A stretch of 64,000 bases of DNA, taken from positions 1-64,000 of the forward strand of contig CAZSAK010000004.1 of NCBI GenBank assembly GCA_964605155.1. The letters are read 5' to 3'. Position 1 is the stretch's first letter. Every line of letters begins with the position of its first letter. This document shows positions 33,666 through 42,843 of this stretch, in pieces. Under the pieces are notes generated by a model, which worked only from the letters and a program-made list of their open reading frames with translations, searched no databases and was not told the DNA's origin. Origin of the DNA: CAZSAK01 sp964605155 (lineage in GTDB: Bacteria > Pseudomonadota > Gammaproteobacteria > SZUA-140). A program made the translations under genes and the position numbers.

Positions 33666-34568
33666 ATGATACAGGGCCCGGATACGGCTATGACAATTGA
33701 CGTGGAAACAAAACCGGCGCGCTTATATCAGTATCTCCTGTTGATGCGACTTGACAGGCCGATCGGGATATTCCTGCTGTTATGGCCTGCGTTGTGGGCA
33801 CTTTGGATTGCCGCGCAGGGTACCCCCGATCTGCATGTATTGCTGGTGTTTGTCCTGGGTGTGTTTGTGATGCGTTCGGCAGGGTGTGTAATCAACGATT
33901 ACGCCGACCGCAACTATGATCCGCATGTCCGCCGGACGCATGACCGGCCGATCGCCGCGGGACGCATCTCCCCGAAAGAGGCGTTGATATTATTCGGTAT
34001 TTTGTGCCTGATAGCTTTTTTACTGGTGCTGACCCTGGATTTAATGACCATAATGCTATCGTTTGCCGGTGCCCTGTTCGCTGCAATGTACCCATTTATG
34101 AAACGTTATACCTATTTGCCCCAGATATTTCTGGGCATGGCATTCGGGTGGGCAGTTCCCATGGCATTTACTGCACAATCTGGCGCAATTTCCACCATCG
34201 GATGGCTGCTGTTTATCGCCGCCATCCTGTGGACTACCGCTTATGACACCATGTATGCCATGGTCGATCGAGAGGATGATCTGCGTATCGGAGTAAAATC
34301 AACCGCCATTCTGTTTGGCGACGCAGACCGGGTGATTATTGCCATTATCCAGATCATGTTCTTTGCTGTTTTATTGATTATCGGGCATCAAGCGACGATG
34401 GGCAGCTTTTACTATCTTGGTATGGCGATAGCCGCAGCATTTGCCGTATACCAGCAATACCTGATCAAGGACAGGGATGCGCAACGTTGCTTCAAGGCAT
34501 TCCTTAATAACAACTGGTTTGGCGCTGTCATTTTTTTTGGTATCGTGCTGCATTATATGACACTCTAG
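33666..34568 (+). CDS. ubiA: 4-hydroxybenzoate polyprenyltransferase UbiA
   Basis: An integral membrane enzyme that attaches the polyprenyl tail to 4-hydroxybenzoate. The two Asp-rich Mg-diphosphate motifs are visible, CVINDYADRNYDPHVRRTHDRPIAAG and YDTMYAMVDREDDLRIGVKSTAILFG. RLDRPIGIFLLLWPALWALW lies in the first span, with seven to nine spans in total. At 300 residues it is near the family norm. A second in-frame ATG at residue 9 could be the true start, and neither has a strong Shine-Dalgarno. Confidence 0.97.
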   Translation: MIQGPDTAMTIDVETKPARLYQYLLLMRLDRPIGIFLLLWPALWALWIAAQGTPDLHVLLVFVLGVFVMRSAGCVINDYADRNYDPHVRRTHDRPIAAGRISPKEALILFGILCLIAFLLVLTLDLMTIMLSFAGALFAAMYPFMKRYTYLPQIFLGMAFGWAVPMAFTAQSGAISTIGWLLFIAAILWTTAYDTMYAMVDREDDLRIGVKSTAILFGDADRVIIAIIQIMFFAVLLIIGHQATMGSFYYLGMAIAAAFAVYQQYLIKDRDAQRCFKAFLNNNWFGAVIFFGIVLHYMTL

Positions 34569-34611
34569 TGGCTTCCTTTTTACATTAAGACTGTTTTCCG
34601 GAACTTTTCTG

Positions 34612-35583
34612 ATGCTGTATGCAATTATTGCGGTAATTGGCGGCTTTCTATTGCTTGTATGGAGTGCTGATCGTTTTGTACTGGGTGCCTCGGCAACAGC
34701 GCGCAATCTCGGTGTCTCCCCTCTTATTATCGGGCTTACGGTCGTGGGTTTTGGGACCTCGGCACCGGAATTAATGGTTTCCGCCATCGCTTCCTGGGGC
34801 GGCAACCCGCCTCTGGCCATCGGTAACGCCATCGGTTCAAATATCGCGAATATATCCCTGGTGCTGAGCGTCTCGGCGCTAGTGACGCCCATCGTTGTGA
34901 AATCCAATGTGTTGCGGCGTGAATTACCAATAATGTTGTTTATCATGTTATTCAGTTTTGCCCTGTTGCTGGATGATTATCTCAGTCGCGGTGACGGATT
35001 GATGCTGATCATGGGTATGGGCATGATGATTTACTGGGTAACGATGCTCGGACTGCAAAGTCGTGGGAGTGACCCGATACTCGGGGAATTTGATGTTGAG
35101 ATACCCGAAAAGATGCCGATGTCAAAGGCCGTATTCTGGCTGATTATCGGCATGATAGTGCTGTTTGCCAGTTCCAGGGTTCTGGTTTGGGGTGCGGTCG
35201 GTATTGCCCATTATTATGGTATCAGCGACCTGGTTATCGGGCTCACGATCATAGCGGTAGGTACCAGCCTGCCGGAGCTTGCAGCAGCAGTGATGAGCGC
35301 ATTCAAGAATGAACATGACCTGGCTATCGGTAATGTCATCGGTTCGAATATGTTTAACCTGTTAGGTGTATTGGCAATGCCGGGCTTGATCTCGCCCGGA
35401 GTTGTACCGCGGGAAACCCTGTCACGCGACTATCCGGTAATGATCGGGGTGTCTGTGGCCCTGTTTGCCATGGCATATGGCTTTCGAGGCCGCCACGGCC
35501 GCATCAATCGCCCGGAAGCGATGATTATGCTGATGGTCTATATAATCTATATTTACTACCTGTATGATACGGTATCGCGATGA
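34612..35583 (+). CDS. Calcium/sodium antiporter (CaCA family, YrbG-like)
   Basis: A cation exchanger of 323 residues with about ten membrane spans in two inverted halves. Each half carries an alpha-repeat: GLTVVGFGTSAPELMVSA and GNAIGSNIANISLVLS in the first, then GLTIIAVGTSLPELAAAV and GNVIGSNMFNLLGVLA in the second. The Glu of each GTSxPE motif is the expected ion ligand. The gene precedes kdsD, the same neighbourhood as E. coli yrbG-kdsD-kdsC-lptC. Confidence 0.94.
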   Translation: MLYAIIAVIGGFLLLVWSADRFVLGASATARNLGVSPLIIGLTVVGFGTSAPELMVSAIASWGGNPPLAIGNAIGSNIANISLVLSVSALVTPIVVKSNVLRRELPIMLFIMLFSFALLLDDYLSRGDGLMLIMGMGMMIYWVTMLGLQSRGSDPILGEFDVEIPEKMPMSKAVFWLIIGMIVLFASSRVLVWGAVGIAHYYGISDLVIGLTIIAVGTSLPELAAAVMSAFKNEHDLAIGNVIGSNMFNLLGVLAMPGLISPGVVPRETLSRDYPVMIGVSVALFAMAYGFRGRHGRINRPEAMIMLMVYIIYIYYLYDTVSR

Positions 35584-35684
35584 GAACAATCTACCGGGAT
35601 ATTGAGGCGGCGACGTAAAACAGACGTGGCGTAATATATGACATACTGAGAAAATAGGCTAAACACCGGATATCGAATTATCCC

Positions 35685-36707
35685 ATGGTTAACGATCAGA
35701 TGAGCACAGCACCAAGTCAGCACATAACCGCAACCGATGAGGCGGAAAAGATCAAGCGATTGGGGAAGGCGGTCATTGAGACGGAAACAAAATCCGTTTC
35801 CTCTTTGTTGTCCCGAATCGATACAGATTTTGTCAAGGCCTGCAAGTATATGCTGGCCTGTGAGGGGCGTATTGTGGTTATCGGTATGGGCAAGTCGGGA
35901 CACATCGGCAGCAAGATTGCGGCAACGTTGGCCAGTACGGGCAGCCCGGCTTTCTTCGTGCATCCCGGCGAGGCAAGTCATGGCGATCTTGGGATGATTA
36001 CAAAAAAGGATGTTGTGCTCGTCATATCCAACTCAGGGGAAACGGAGGAGATCCTGACGATATTACCCTTGATAAAGCGCCTGGGGGTTCCACTCATCAC
36101 GCTCACGGGAAACCCGTCTTCAACCCTGGCAAAGGCGGCGGATGCAAATATCGACATCAGCGTGGAGCAAGAGGCATGTCCGCTCGGCCTGGCGCCGACC
36201 TCATCCACCACGACGACACTGGTAATGGGTGATGCACTGGCGATTTCCTTGCTGGAAACGAGGGGATTTACCGCTGAAGATTTTGCACGTTCACATCCCG
36301 GAGGCCGTCTCGGCAGGCGACTTTTGTTACTGATAAAGGATATCATGCACACCGGCGATAATGTGCCCTGCGTACATGAGTCGGTGTTGCTCAGTGAAGC
36401 ACTGGTGGAGATGACCAAGAAAGGATTGGGCATGACAGCGGTCGTTGATGATAAACAGCACCTTACAGGTATATTTACCGATGGAGATCTGCGGCGTACC
36501 CTTGATCGCAAGGTTGATGTGCACGAGGAAATCATATCCAGCGTGATGACCCGTAACTGCAAGACCATAACCCCAGACCTGCTGGCCGCAGAGGCCTTGC
36601 GACTGATGGATAAACACAAGATCAACGCCTTGATTGTCGTCAATCAGGATAATACCCTCGCAGGGGCTCTCAATATGCACGATTTACTCAAAGCTGGAGT
36701 GGTGTAA
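35685..36707 (+). CDS. kdsD: Arabinose-5-phosphate isomerase KdsD
   Basis: Interconverts ribulose 5-phosphate and arabinose 5-phosphate, the first step to Kdo. The SIS domain (about 35-200) has VVIGMGKSGHIGSKIAATLASTGSPAFFVHPGEASHGDLGMI and the Ser-rich SNSGETEEIL. Two CBS domains follow (IMHTGDNVPCV..., VMTRNCKTI...). SHPGGRLGRRLLL links the two parts. At 340 residues it matches the family. A second in-frame ATG five codons in is possible. It begins the Kdo/LPS block. Confidence 0.96.
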   Translation: MVNDQMSTAPSQHITATDEAEKIKRLGKAVIETETKSVSSLLSRIDTDFVKACKYMLACEGRIVVIGMGKSGHIGSKIAATLASTGSPAFFVHPGEASHGDLGMITKKDVVLVISNSGETEEILTILPLIKRLGVPLITLTGNPSSTLAKAADANIDISVEQEACPLGLAPTSSTTTTLVMGDALAISLLETRGFTAEDFARSHPGGRLGRRLLLLIKDIMHTGDNVPCVHESVLLSEALVEMTKKGLGMTAVVDDKQHLTGIFTDGDLRRTLDRKVDVHEEIISSVMTRNCKTITPDLLAAEALRLMDKHKINALIVVNQDNTLAGALNMHDLLKAGVV

Positions 36708-36744
36708 GTTTTATGAAATATACTGGACAGTGTGATCGACGCCG

Positions 36745-37302
36745 GTGCCGGTGCCAGATCAATTCAAAGCCATGCGCGATATTCTAGAGAAGGCCAGGCA
36801 AATCAGGCTCGTCGTCTTTGATGTCGATGGCGTGCTTACCGACGGTGGCCTGCATATAGACGACAATGGTGCCGAGCATAAGGTATTCTACTCCCGTGAT
36901 GGACATGGCATGAAGATGCTGCAAGACAGCGGTGTCAAAATTGCAATTATCACCGGGCGCATGTCAGAAGCCGTTACTCATCGTATGACAAGCCTGGGCA
37001 TCGAACATGTCTATCAGGGAAGGCAGGAAAAATTACCCGTATTTGACGAGCTGGCAAGGCAACTGGAGTTACAGCCGGATCAGATTGCCTATGTTGGTGA
37101 TGATGTCGTCGATTTGCCTGTTATGCAAAGAGTCGGCCTTGCAATCGCCGTACAGGATGCCCATGAATGGGTAAAGAAACACGCCCACTGGCAGACACAG
37201 CACAAGGGCGGGCGAGGTGCTGCCCGCGACGTATGCGAATTGATCATGGAAGCCCAGGGAACGTTTGCCAATCAGATGTCCAGGTATATCGACCAGTTAT
37301 AA
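36745..37302 (+). CDS. kdsC: Kdo-8-phosphate phosphatase KdsC
   Basis: A HAD phosphatase that removes phosphate from Kdo-8-phosphate. Visible motifs are LVVFDVDGVLTDGGLHIDDNG (nucleophile and acid/base aspartates), KIAIITGR, the metal site VGDDVVDLPVM and the C-terminal GGRGAARDVCELIM. It has no cap domain, as expected. The start is uncertain: GTG codons at the first and third positions and an ATG at residue 10 are all in frame. It lies between kdsD and lptC. Confidence 0.96.
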   Translation: MPVPDQFKAMRDILEKARQIRLVVFDVDGVLTDGGLHIDDNGAEHKVFYSRDGHGMKMLQDSGVKIAIITGRMSEAVTHRMTSLGIEHVYQGRQEKLPVFDELARQLELQPDQIAYVGDDVVDLPVMQRVGLAIAVQDAHEWVKKHAHWQTQHKGGRGAARDVCELIMEAQGTFANQMSRYIDQL

Positions 37303-37392
37303 TATTGATATTTATTTATGCGTGACACTGCAATGTTTCCTTGGGAATGTATTCTGATCGTGTGATTATGTAGTGCAGATAAAGAGACACAA

Positions 37393-37965
37393 ATGCAACG
37401 GGGTTTAAACAGACGGGTATTGATCTTATTTATATTGGCGCTCGCCGCATTCCTCAGTTGGTGGTTGTCGAGTACCGGACCGTCGTTTGTACCGCGCCTG
37501 ATTGAACAACGGCATGAACCTGATTATTACCTTATCAACTTTACCCTGACGACCATGGGGGATACCGGCAGTCCGAAACACCGGCTTTCGGCAGATAATA
37601 TGTATCATTTCCCGGATAACGATACCGCAACACTTGAGAACCCTCTGCTCGTGATTTATCAAGCGGATTTGGATTCATGGCAGATCCAGGCTGAACGGGG
37701 CCTGGTATCGGAAGCAGGGCAGGCCGTCCAGTTGCAGGGTGACGTATTTATAGAGCAAATCGACCCTGATATCGAACAGGGTATGGAGATTGTTACCCGG
37801 GATCTGCATATCAGTCCCGAGGAAGAATTCGCCAGCACGGAACAGCCAATCCTCATCAGGGATCATTATGGTGTGACAGAGGCCGTAGGCATGCAGGTAG
37901 ATTTGAAAGCACACCATCTGCAGCTGATGTCACAGGTGCGTGGCAATTATCGTCCGTTTCTATAG
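37393..37965 (+). CDS. lptC: LPS export system protein LptC
   Basis: A bitopic inner-membrane protein that takes LPS from LptB2FG and passes it to LptA. It has one N-terminal span (about 8-24, ILFILALAAFLSWWL) and a periplasmic beta-jellyroll (DYYLINFTLTTMGDTGSPKHRLSADNMYHFPDNDTATLENPLL). At 190 residues it matches E. coli LptC. Its 3' end precedes lptA by 25 bp to the chosen lptA start. Confidence 0.93.
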   Translation: MQRGLNRRVLILFILALAAFLSWWLSSTGPSFVPRLIEQRHEPDYYLINFTLTTMGDTGSPKHRLSADNMYHFPDNDTATLENPLLVIYQADLDSWQIQAERGLVSEAGQAVQLQGDVFIEQIDPDIEQGMEIVTRDLHISPEEEFASTEQPILIRDHYGVTEAVGMQVDLKAHHLQLMSQVRGNYRPFL

Positions 37966-37990
37966 AATTTCACAACAAAAAGCCACAGTT

Positions 37991-38602
37991 ATGGATCGTC
38001 AGAAAATATTCTGTTTGAAGTTTTTCCGCGAAAACATCATAGCGTGTATCAATAAAGTCCTTGGCCCAGCAAGTTTTGTTTCCATTTTATTCGCCGTATT
38101 GGCCATATCCACCTGCTTGTCGTTACTCGCTCCGTTGCCCGCCATGGCGCTGTCCAGTGATAGGGAGCAGCCTATTAATATCGAATCAGACAGGCTTGAT
38201 ATAGATGAAGAAAAAGGGATCAGTACCTACCAGGGCAATGTTCATTATACCCAGGGCACAATCATCCTGGATGCGGATATACTGGTTTTGCATAGCCGGG
38301 ATGGGGAGGTGTATAAGCTCGAGGCGTTCGGCGATCCCGCCCAATACCGTCAGCAGCTTGATAACAACCAGGGTGATTTAAGCGCCAAGGCGAAATCCAT
38401 GGAATATGTTTCAGATACCGGCAAGCTGGTCCTGCGGGAGAATGTACGTATTGTCAAGGGCGAGGATGTGTTTACCGGTAATATCATCGAATACAGTACC
38501 CGGGATGAAATCGTCAGCGCCCGCAAGGCTGAATCGGGGGAGGAGCGGGTGCAGGTCATCATTCAGCCACGTCAACAATCATCTGAGCAGAATGCAAAAT
38601 AG
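37991..38602 (+). CDS. lptA: LPS transport periplasmic protein LptA
   Basis: A periplasmic beta-jellyroll protein that forms the LPS bridge between membranes. A long, basic N-terminal stretch leads to a hydrophobic signal segment ending near PAMALSSDREQP. The mature part has the LptA/OstA pattern PINIESDRLDIDEEKGISTYQGNVHYTQGTIILDADIL and LVLRENVRIVKGEDVFTGNIIEYST. The ATG chosen starts MDRQKIF, and an open frame 17 codons upstream overlaps lptC. The signal region is unusually long (about 55 residues), so a later start is possible. Confidence 0.94.
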   Translation: MDRQKIFCLKFFRENIIACINKVLGPASFVSILFAVLAISTCLSLLAPLPAMALSSDREQPINIESDRLDIDEEKGISTYQGNVHYTQGTIILDADILVLHSRDGEVYKLEAFGDPAQYRQQLDNNQGDLSAKAKSMEYVSDTGKLVLRENVRIVKGEDVFTGNIIEYSTRDEIVSARKAESGEERVQVIIQPRQQSSEQNAK

Positions 38603-38624
38603 CCGCTCGGCAGCGTAAACTGCT

Positions 38625-39350
38625 ATGCATGTCCTCAGCATAAAACATATCTCCAAACGCTACCGATTAAGAAATGTCGTCAATGGCGTGTCATTGAATG
38701 TCCGTAGTGGTGAAGTCGTTGGTTTGCTGGGACCGAATGGGGCAGGTAAGACCACCTGCTTTTATATGATCGTTGGCCTGATCCCGTGTGATAAAGGGAC
38801 TATTTCACTTGACGGCAAGGATATTGCCGCCTACCCGATGCATGCCAGGGCCAGGCTGGGAATAGGTTATCTGCCACAAGAGGCCTCGATATTCCGCAAG
38901 TTGAGTGTTGAGGATAATATTCTTGCCATCCTGCAAACCCGGAGGTCACTGGATCGCCATCAGCGCGAGCAGGAGCTGGAGGATTTATTGCACGAATTAC
39001 ATATCAGCCACTTGCGCGATAATATCGGTATGAGCCTGTCCGGCGGTGAACGCAGACGGGTTGAAATAGCCAGAAGCCTTGCAACCAAACCGCTGTTTAT
39101 CCTGCTGGACGAGCCGTTTGCCGGTGTCGATCCGATCTCTGTCATTGATATTCAACGAATAATCAATTACCTAATTGAGAAAGGCATCGGTGTGCTGATT
39201 ACCGATCACAATGTAAGGGAAACCCTGGGTATCTGTCAGCGTGCCTATATCATGAGTGATGGCGAGACAATAGCCGAGGGAACGCCCCAGGAAATCCTCG
39301 GCAATGAGCGGGTCAGGGAGGTATATCTGGGGCCACAGTTCCAACTATAG
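38625..39350 (+). CDS. lptB: LPS export ABC transporter ATPase LptB
   Basis: The cytoplasmic ATPase that powers LPS extraction. Walker A LLGPNGAGKTTCFYM, Q-loop GYLPQEASIFRKLSVEDN, signature LSGGERRRVEIARSLA, Walker B LFILLDEPFAGVDP and the switch His of ITDHNVRETL are all present. At 241 residues it is full length. It is 22 bp after lptA, with rpoN downstream as in most Gamma- and Betaproteobacteria. LptF and LptG are not in this window. Confidence 0.97.
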   Translation: MHVLSIKHISKRYRLRNVVNGVSLNVRSGEVVGLLGPNGAGKTTCFYMIVGLIPCDKGTISLDGKDIAAYPMHARARLGIGYLPQEASIFRKLSVEDNILAILQTRRSLDRHQREQELEDLLHELHISHLRDNIGMSLSGGERRRVEIARSLATKPLFILLDEPFAGVDPISVIDIQRIINYLIEKGIGVLITDHNVRETLGICQRAYIMSDGETIAEGTPQEILGNERVREVYLGPQFQL

Positions 39351-39498
39351 GCGATGGCTTCGTGAAATACGGCCTGAAATGGCGTTGCTTTAACCTGTGA
39401 ATGACAGCGTGTAATGGCTGGTTGATTTGCGTTAAAATTAGTCTGGTTGCCCGAGGCAGGGCCCGGAAGAGCATGGATATCGTGATTAAAAGTATATT

Positions 39499-41040
39499 AT
39501 GAAACAGACAATTCAACTTCGCCTGGGTCAGAATCTGACCATGACACCGCAACTGCAACAGGCGATTCGCCTGTTGCAACTGTCCACCCTCGATTTACAG
39601 GCGGAAATACAACAGGCGCTGGATTCAAACCCGATGCTGGAACAGGCCGAGGAGGATCATAATGACGGTATCGCGGCGGAAGGGGACTGGGATTCCGAAG
39701 GGCAACATACGCAAAAGGATGCACTCAATGATACCAAAGGGGATGCGTCATCATTAAACAACGAAATAACCCAGCAGGATTTACATAATACTAATCAGGA
39801 TGAGATTCGCCTGCCGGATTCCGAGCTACAGGCGGACATACCTGATGAATTACCCGTCGATAGTGCCTGGGAGGATAGCTATGATATACCCGTCACCACG
39901 ACCTCGGGAGTTCAGCCGGAATTCAGGGGAAATGAAGGACAGGATAATTCATCGGAAACCTTGCGTGAACATCTACTGTGGCAAATGCGTTTATCCAAAT
40001 TCTCCGAAAAGGATACCGAGATTGCCACGACAATCATCGACGCGATAAACGAGCATGGATATCTGACAGCCGCTTTTGATGAGCTCATCGAGAGTATCAG
40101 CGATGATTATGAGGTGGATCCGGATGAGGTCGAGGCCGTTCTTCATCGTATACAAAACTTTGATCCGGTAGGGGTCGGAGCACGCGATCTGCGTGAATGC
40201 CTGCTGATTCAATTGCAGCAACTAGAGAGCGAGACGCCGTGTCTGGAAGGTGCCAGGAAGCTGGTTGCAGATCATCTGCAATTGCTGGCGAACCGCGATT
40301 ATACCCAGCTGATGCGGCGCATGAAAATCTCTCAGGATGATTTGCGCCAGATGATAAGTCTGGTGCAGTCACTGAATCCGAGGCCTGGGAGCCTTATTTC
40401 CAGCAAGACGGCCGAATATATCGTGCCCGATGTCATCGTCAAAAAGGAAAAGGATGCCTGGAAAGTCGAACTCAATTCCGAGGCGATACCAAGAATCCGG
40501 ATAAATCTGCAATATGCATCTCTCGTAAAACGTGCCGATAACAGTAGTGACAACACCTATCTAAGGAACCATCTGCAAGAGGCTCGCTGGTTTATCAAGA
40601 GCCTTAAAAGCCGCAATGAAACCCTGCTCAAGGTTGCATCATGTATCGTTGAGCGCCAGCGCGATTTTCTCGAGTATGGTGAGGAAGCGATGAAAGCTCT
40701 GGTGTTACATGATGTAGCAGAGGTGGTGGATATGCATGAATCGACCATCTCGCGCGTTACCACACAGAAATACATGCACACGCCGCGTGGTATATTCGAG
40801 CTTAAATATTTCTTTTCCAGCCATGTCAGTACCGAGGACGGGGGAGAGTGCTCGGCAACAGCAATAAGGGCACTATTGAAAAAGCTGATCGCTGCGGAAG
40901 ATCCGTGTAAACCTCTCAGTGACAGTAAACTTGCGCAGATATTATCAGAACAGGGTATAAAAGTTGCACGCAGAACAATAGCAAAATATCGGGAATCAAT
41001 CACAATCCCTTCATCAAACGAACGTAAAAGACTGGCATAG
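39499..41040 (+). CDS. rpoN: RNA polymerase sigma-54 factor RpoN
   Basis: The alternative sigma factor for -24/-12 promoters. Region I is typical (MKQTIQLRLGQNLTMTPQLQQAIRLLQLSTLDLQAEIQQAL), followed by an acidic Region II (about 50-135), the core-binding domain (LREHLLWQMRLSKF, FDPVGVGARDLRECLLIQL, LNPRPG), the helix-turn-helix (VADVVDMHESTISRVT-like) and the RpoN box ARRTIAKYRE at 490-499. At 513 residues it is complete. A sigma-54 promoter in this window precedes the NasT-like gene. Confidence 0.97.
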   Translation: MKQTIQLRLGQNLTMTPQLQQAIRLLQLSTLDLQAEIQQALDSNPMLEQAEEDHNDGIAAEGDWDSEGQHTQKDALNDTKGDASSLNNEITQQDLHNTNQDEIRLPDSELQADIPDELPVDSAWEDSYDIPVTTTSGVQPEFRGNEGQDNSSETLREHLLWQMRLSKFSEKDTEIATTIIDAINEHGYLTAAFDELIESISDDYEVDPDEVEAVLHRIQNFDPVGVGARDLRECLLIQLQQLESETPCLEGARKLVADHLQLLANRDYTQLMRRMKISQDDLRQMISLVQSLNPRPGSLISSKTAEYIVPDVIVKKEKDAWKVELNSEAIPRIRINLQYASLVKRADNSSDNTYLRNHLQEARWFIKSLKSRNETLLKVASCIVERQRDFLEYGEEAMKALVLHDVAEVVDMHESTISRVTTQKYMHTPRGIFELKYFFSSHVSTEDGGECSATAIRALLKKLIAAEDPCKPLSDSKLAQILSEQGIKVARRTIAKYRESITIPSSNERKRLA

Positions 41041-41070
41041 TACAATACTTAATGATGAGGTTCTGAATAT

Positions 41071-41382
41071 ATGCAGATAAACCTGGGAGGTCATCATGTC
41101 GATATCACACCTTCGTTGCGTGATTATGTAACCACCAAGTTTGAAAAGCTGGAACGGCATTTTGATAATGTCAGTAGTGTCCATGTTGTCCTAAGTGTTG
41201 AAAAGATGGCACATAAGGCAGAAGCAACCATTCATGTCAGTGGCGGCAATCTGTTTGCCGATGCAAAGGCAGAGAACATGTATGCCGCAATTGATGCCTT
41301 GATCGACAAGCTTGACAGACAGATTATCAAGCATAAGGAAAAACAGACAAATTATCATCGTAACAGCGGGAGATTAAAATAA
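41071..41382 (+). CDS. hpf: Ribosome hibernation promoting factor (short form)
   Basis: A 103-residue short HPF that binds the ribosomal decoding centre in stationary phase and promotes 100S dimers. It has the family pattern MQINLGGHHVDITPSLRDYVTTKFEKLERHFDNV and VSGGNLFADAKAENMYAAIDALIDKLDRQI. It lacks the C-terminal dimerisation domain of long HPF. It lies between rpoN and ptsN as in enteric and other proteobacteria. Confidence 0.95.
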   Translation: MQINLGGHHVDITPSLRDYVTTKFEKLERHFDNVSSVHVVLSVEKMAHKAEATIHVSGGNLFADAKAENMYAAIDALIDKLDRQIIKHKEKQTNYHRNSGRLK

Positions 41383-41386
41383 GAAT

Positions 41387-41881
41387 ATGATAAGACTGTC
41401 AGAACTGCTCGGAAAAGATCATATATTGCTGGCCAACGATGTTAGCAGCAAAAAGCGCGTGCTCGAATTATTAAGTGAAAATGTCGCCGGGAAGATACCC
41501 GAATTAACAGCAGCCGAAATTTTCGACAGTCTGGTAAATCGCGAAAGGCTGGGCAGTACCGGTCTGGGGCACGGTGTTGCCATCCCGCATGCACGCCTGA
41601 AAAGCGTCTCTGGCCCTATTGCGGCCTTCCTGAAACTGCAGGAAGGCATTGATTACGATGCCATAGATGGTGAACCGGTCGATTTATTCTGTGCACTGGT
41701 GGTGCCGCACCAATCAACGGATGAGCATTTAAAGATCCTGGCGTTGCTGGCTGAAATGTTCAGCGATAATGATTTATGTGCCCGGTTACGGGCGGCTGAA
41801 TCGAGTTCCGACATCCATACACTTCTGATAAATTGGCAGCCTGCTGAAATGCCACCGGCTGTGAAGCGCGCACACAGTTAA
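41387..41881 (+). CDS. ptsN: Nitrogen-regulatory PTS protein IIA-Ntr (PtsN)
   Basis: A phosphocarrier of the fructose/mannitol IIA fold used as a regulator of potassium, nitrogen and envelope functions. The active histidine is in GVAIPHARL (His68). RERLGSTGLGHG precedes it, and VVPHQSTDEHLKILALLAEMF follows. At 164 residues it is full length. It starts 4 bp after hpf and ends 2 bp before hprK, so it is tightly coupled to both. Confidence 0.96.
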   Translation: MIRLSELLGKDHILLANDVSSKKRVLELLSENVAGKIPELTAAEIFDSLVNRERLGSTGLGHGVAIPHARLKSVSGPIAAFLKLQEGIDYDAIDGEPVDLFCALVVPHQSTDEHLKILALLAEMFSDNDLCARLRAAESSSDIHTLLINWQPAEMPPAVKRAHS

Positions 41882-41883
41882 AC

Positions 41884-42843
41884 ATGCCATCCGTCCCGTT
41901 ATCTACAGGGGCTTTTATCACAGCTTACCAGCACAGACTCGATCTGAAATGGTTGGCCGGACGGGCAGGTGAAAACCGCCCCATACGGATACATGGTTCT
42001 CAGGACGACAAGCACGTTTTTTCCGATGCTCTGGTCGGGCATCTGAATCTGGTACATCCGAGCAAAATCCAGGTTATCGGTCTTATGGAACTCAACTATT
42101 TAAATGGTCTGAGGAAAAATTCCTACCATGACGCCGTTAAACAGTTGTTCGAGAATGAACCGGCGTTCATTGTAATCGCCGATGGCATGCAAATGCCGGA
42201 TGATATCAGGCAGGCTGCAGAAGACAGTGATACACCATTATTGTCCTCTTCATTCCCGGGGCATAAATTAATCACCCATATGCAATATTATTTGTCGAAC
42301 ATGCTTGCCGAGCGGCAGATTGTACATGGTGTGTTCATGGAGGTGCTGGGTATCGGTGTTCTGATAACAGGTGAGAGTGGCGTTGGTAAAAGCGAGCTCG
42401 CCCTGGATTTGATTACACGCGGGCACCGCCTCATTGCCGATGATGCGCCCGAGTTTTCCCGTATTGCACCGGATACGCTGAATGGCGTTTGTCCCGCGGC
42501 GTTAACTGGTTTTCTTGAAGTACGTGGTCTCGGTATCTTGAATATCCGCTCCATGTTCGGTGACAGTGCGATTAAACAAAATCGGAATCTGCGACTGATA
42601 GTGCATCTGCAGCATATACATGATACCGAAGTACGAGAGATTGACCGATTCCATGGTGGCAAACAGAGTATTGTTATACTGGAGGTCGAGATTCCACGCA
42701 TTATATTGCCTGTTGCCCCCGGAAGAAACCTTGCCGTTCTGCTGGAAGGCGCAGTGCGAAATCACATCCTGCAACTAAAAGGATATAATGCGGCACAGGA
42801 TTTTGCCGCTCTCCAGCAGCGCCTGATGTCGGAAGAAGATTGA
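41884..42843 (+). CDS. hprK: HPr kinase/phosphorylase HprK
   Basis: Phosphorylates and dephosphorylates Ser46 of HPr. The N-terminal domain (1-130) is followed by the P-loop GESGVGKS (163-170), the catalytic GHRLIADD, and the family signature EVRGLGILNIRSMFG. The C-terminal IPVAPGRNLAVLLEGAVRNHIL-type region (LPVAPGRNLAVLLE) is also present. At 319 residues it is normal. A fitting target HPr with Ser46 is encoded 1.3 kb downstream. HprK in this locus occurs in Betaproteobacteria and some Gammaproteobacteria, but not in enterics. Confidence 0.96.
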   Translation: MPSVPLSTGAFITAYQHRLDLKWLAGRAGENRPIRIHGSQDDKHVFSDALVGHLNLVHPSKIQVIGLMELNYLNGLRKNSYHDAVKQLFENEPAFIVIADGMQMPDDIRQAAEDSDTPLLSSSFPGHKLITHMQYYLSNMLAERQIVHGVFMEVLGIGVLITGESGVGKSELALDLITRGHRLIADDAPEFSRIAPDTLNGVCPAALTGFLEVRGLGILNIRSMFGDSAIKQNRNLRLIVHLQHIHDTEVREIDRFHGGKQSIVILEVEIPRIILPVAPGRNLAVLLEGAVRNHILQLKGYNAAQDFAALQQRLMSEED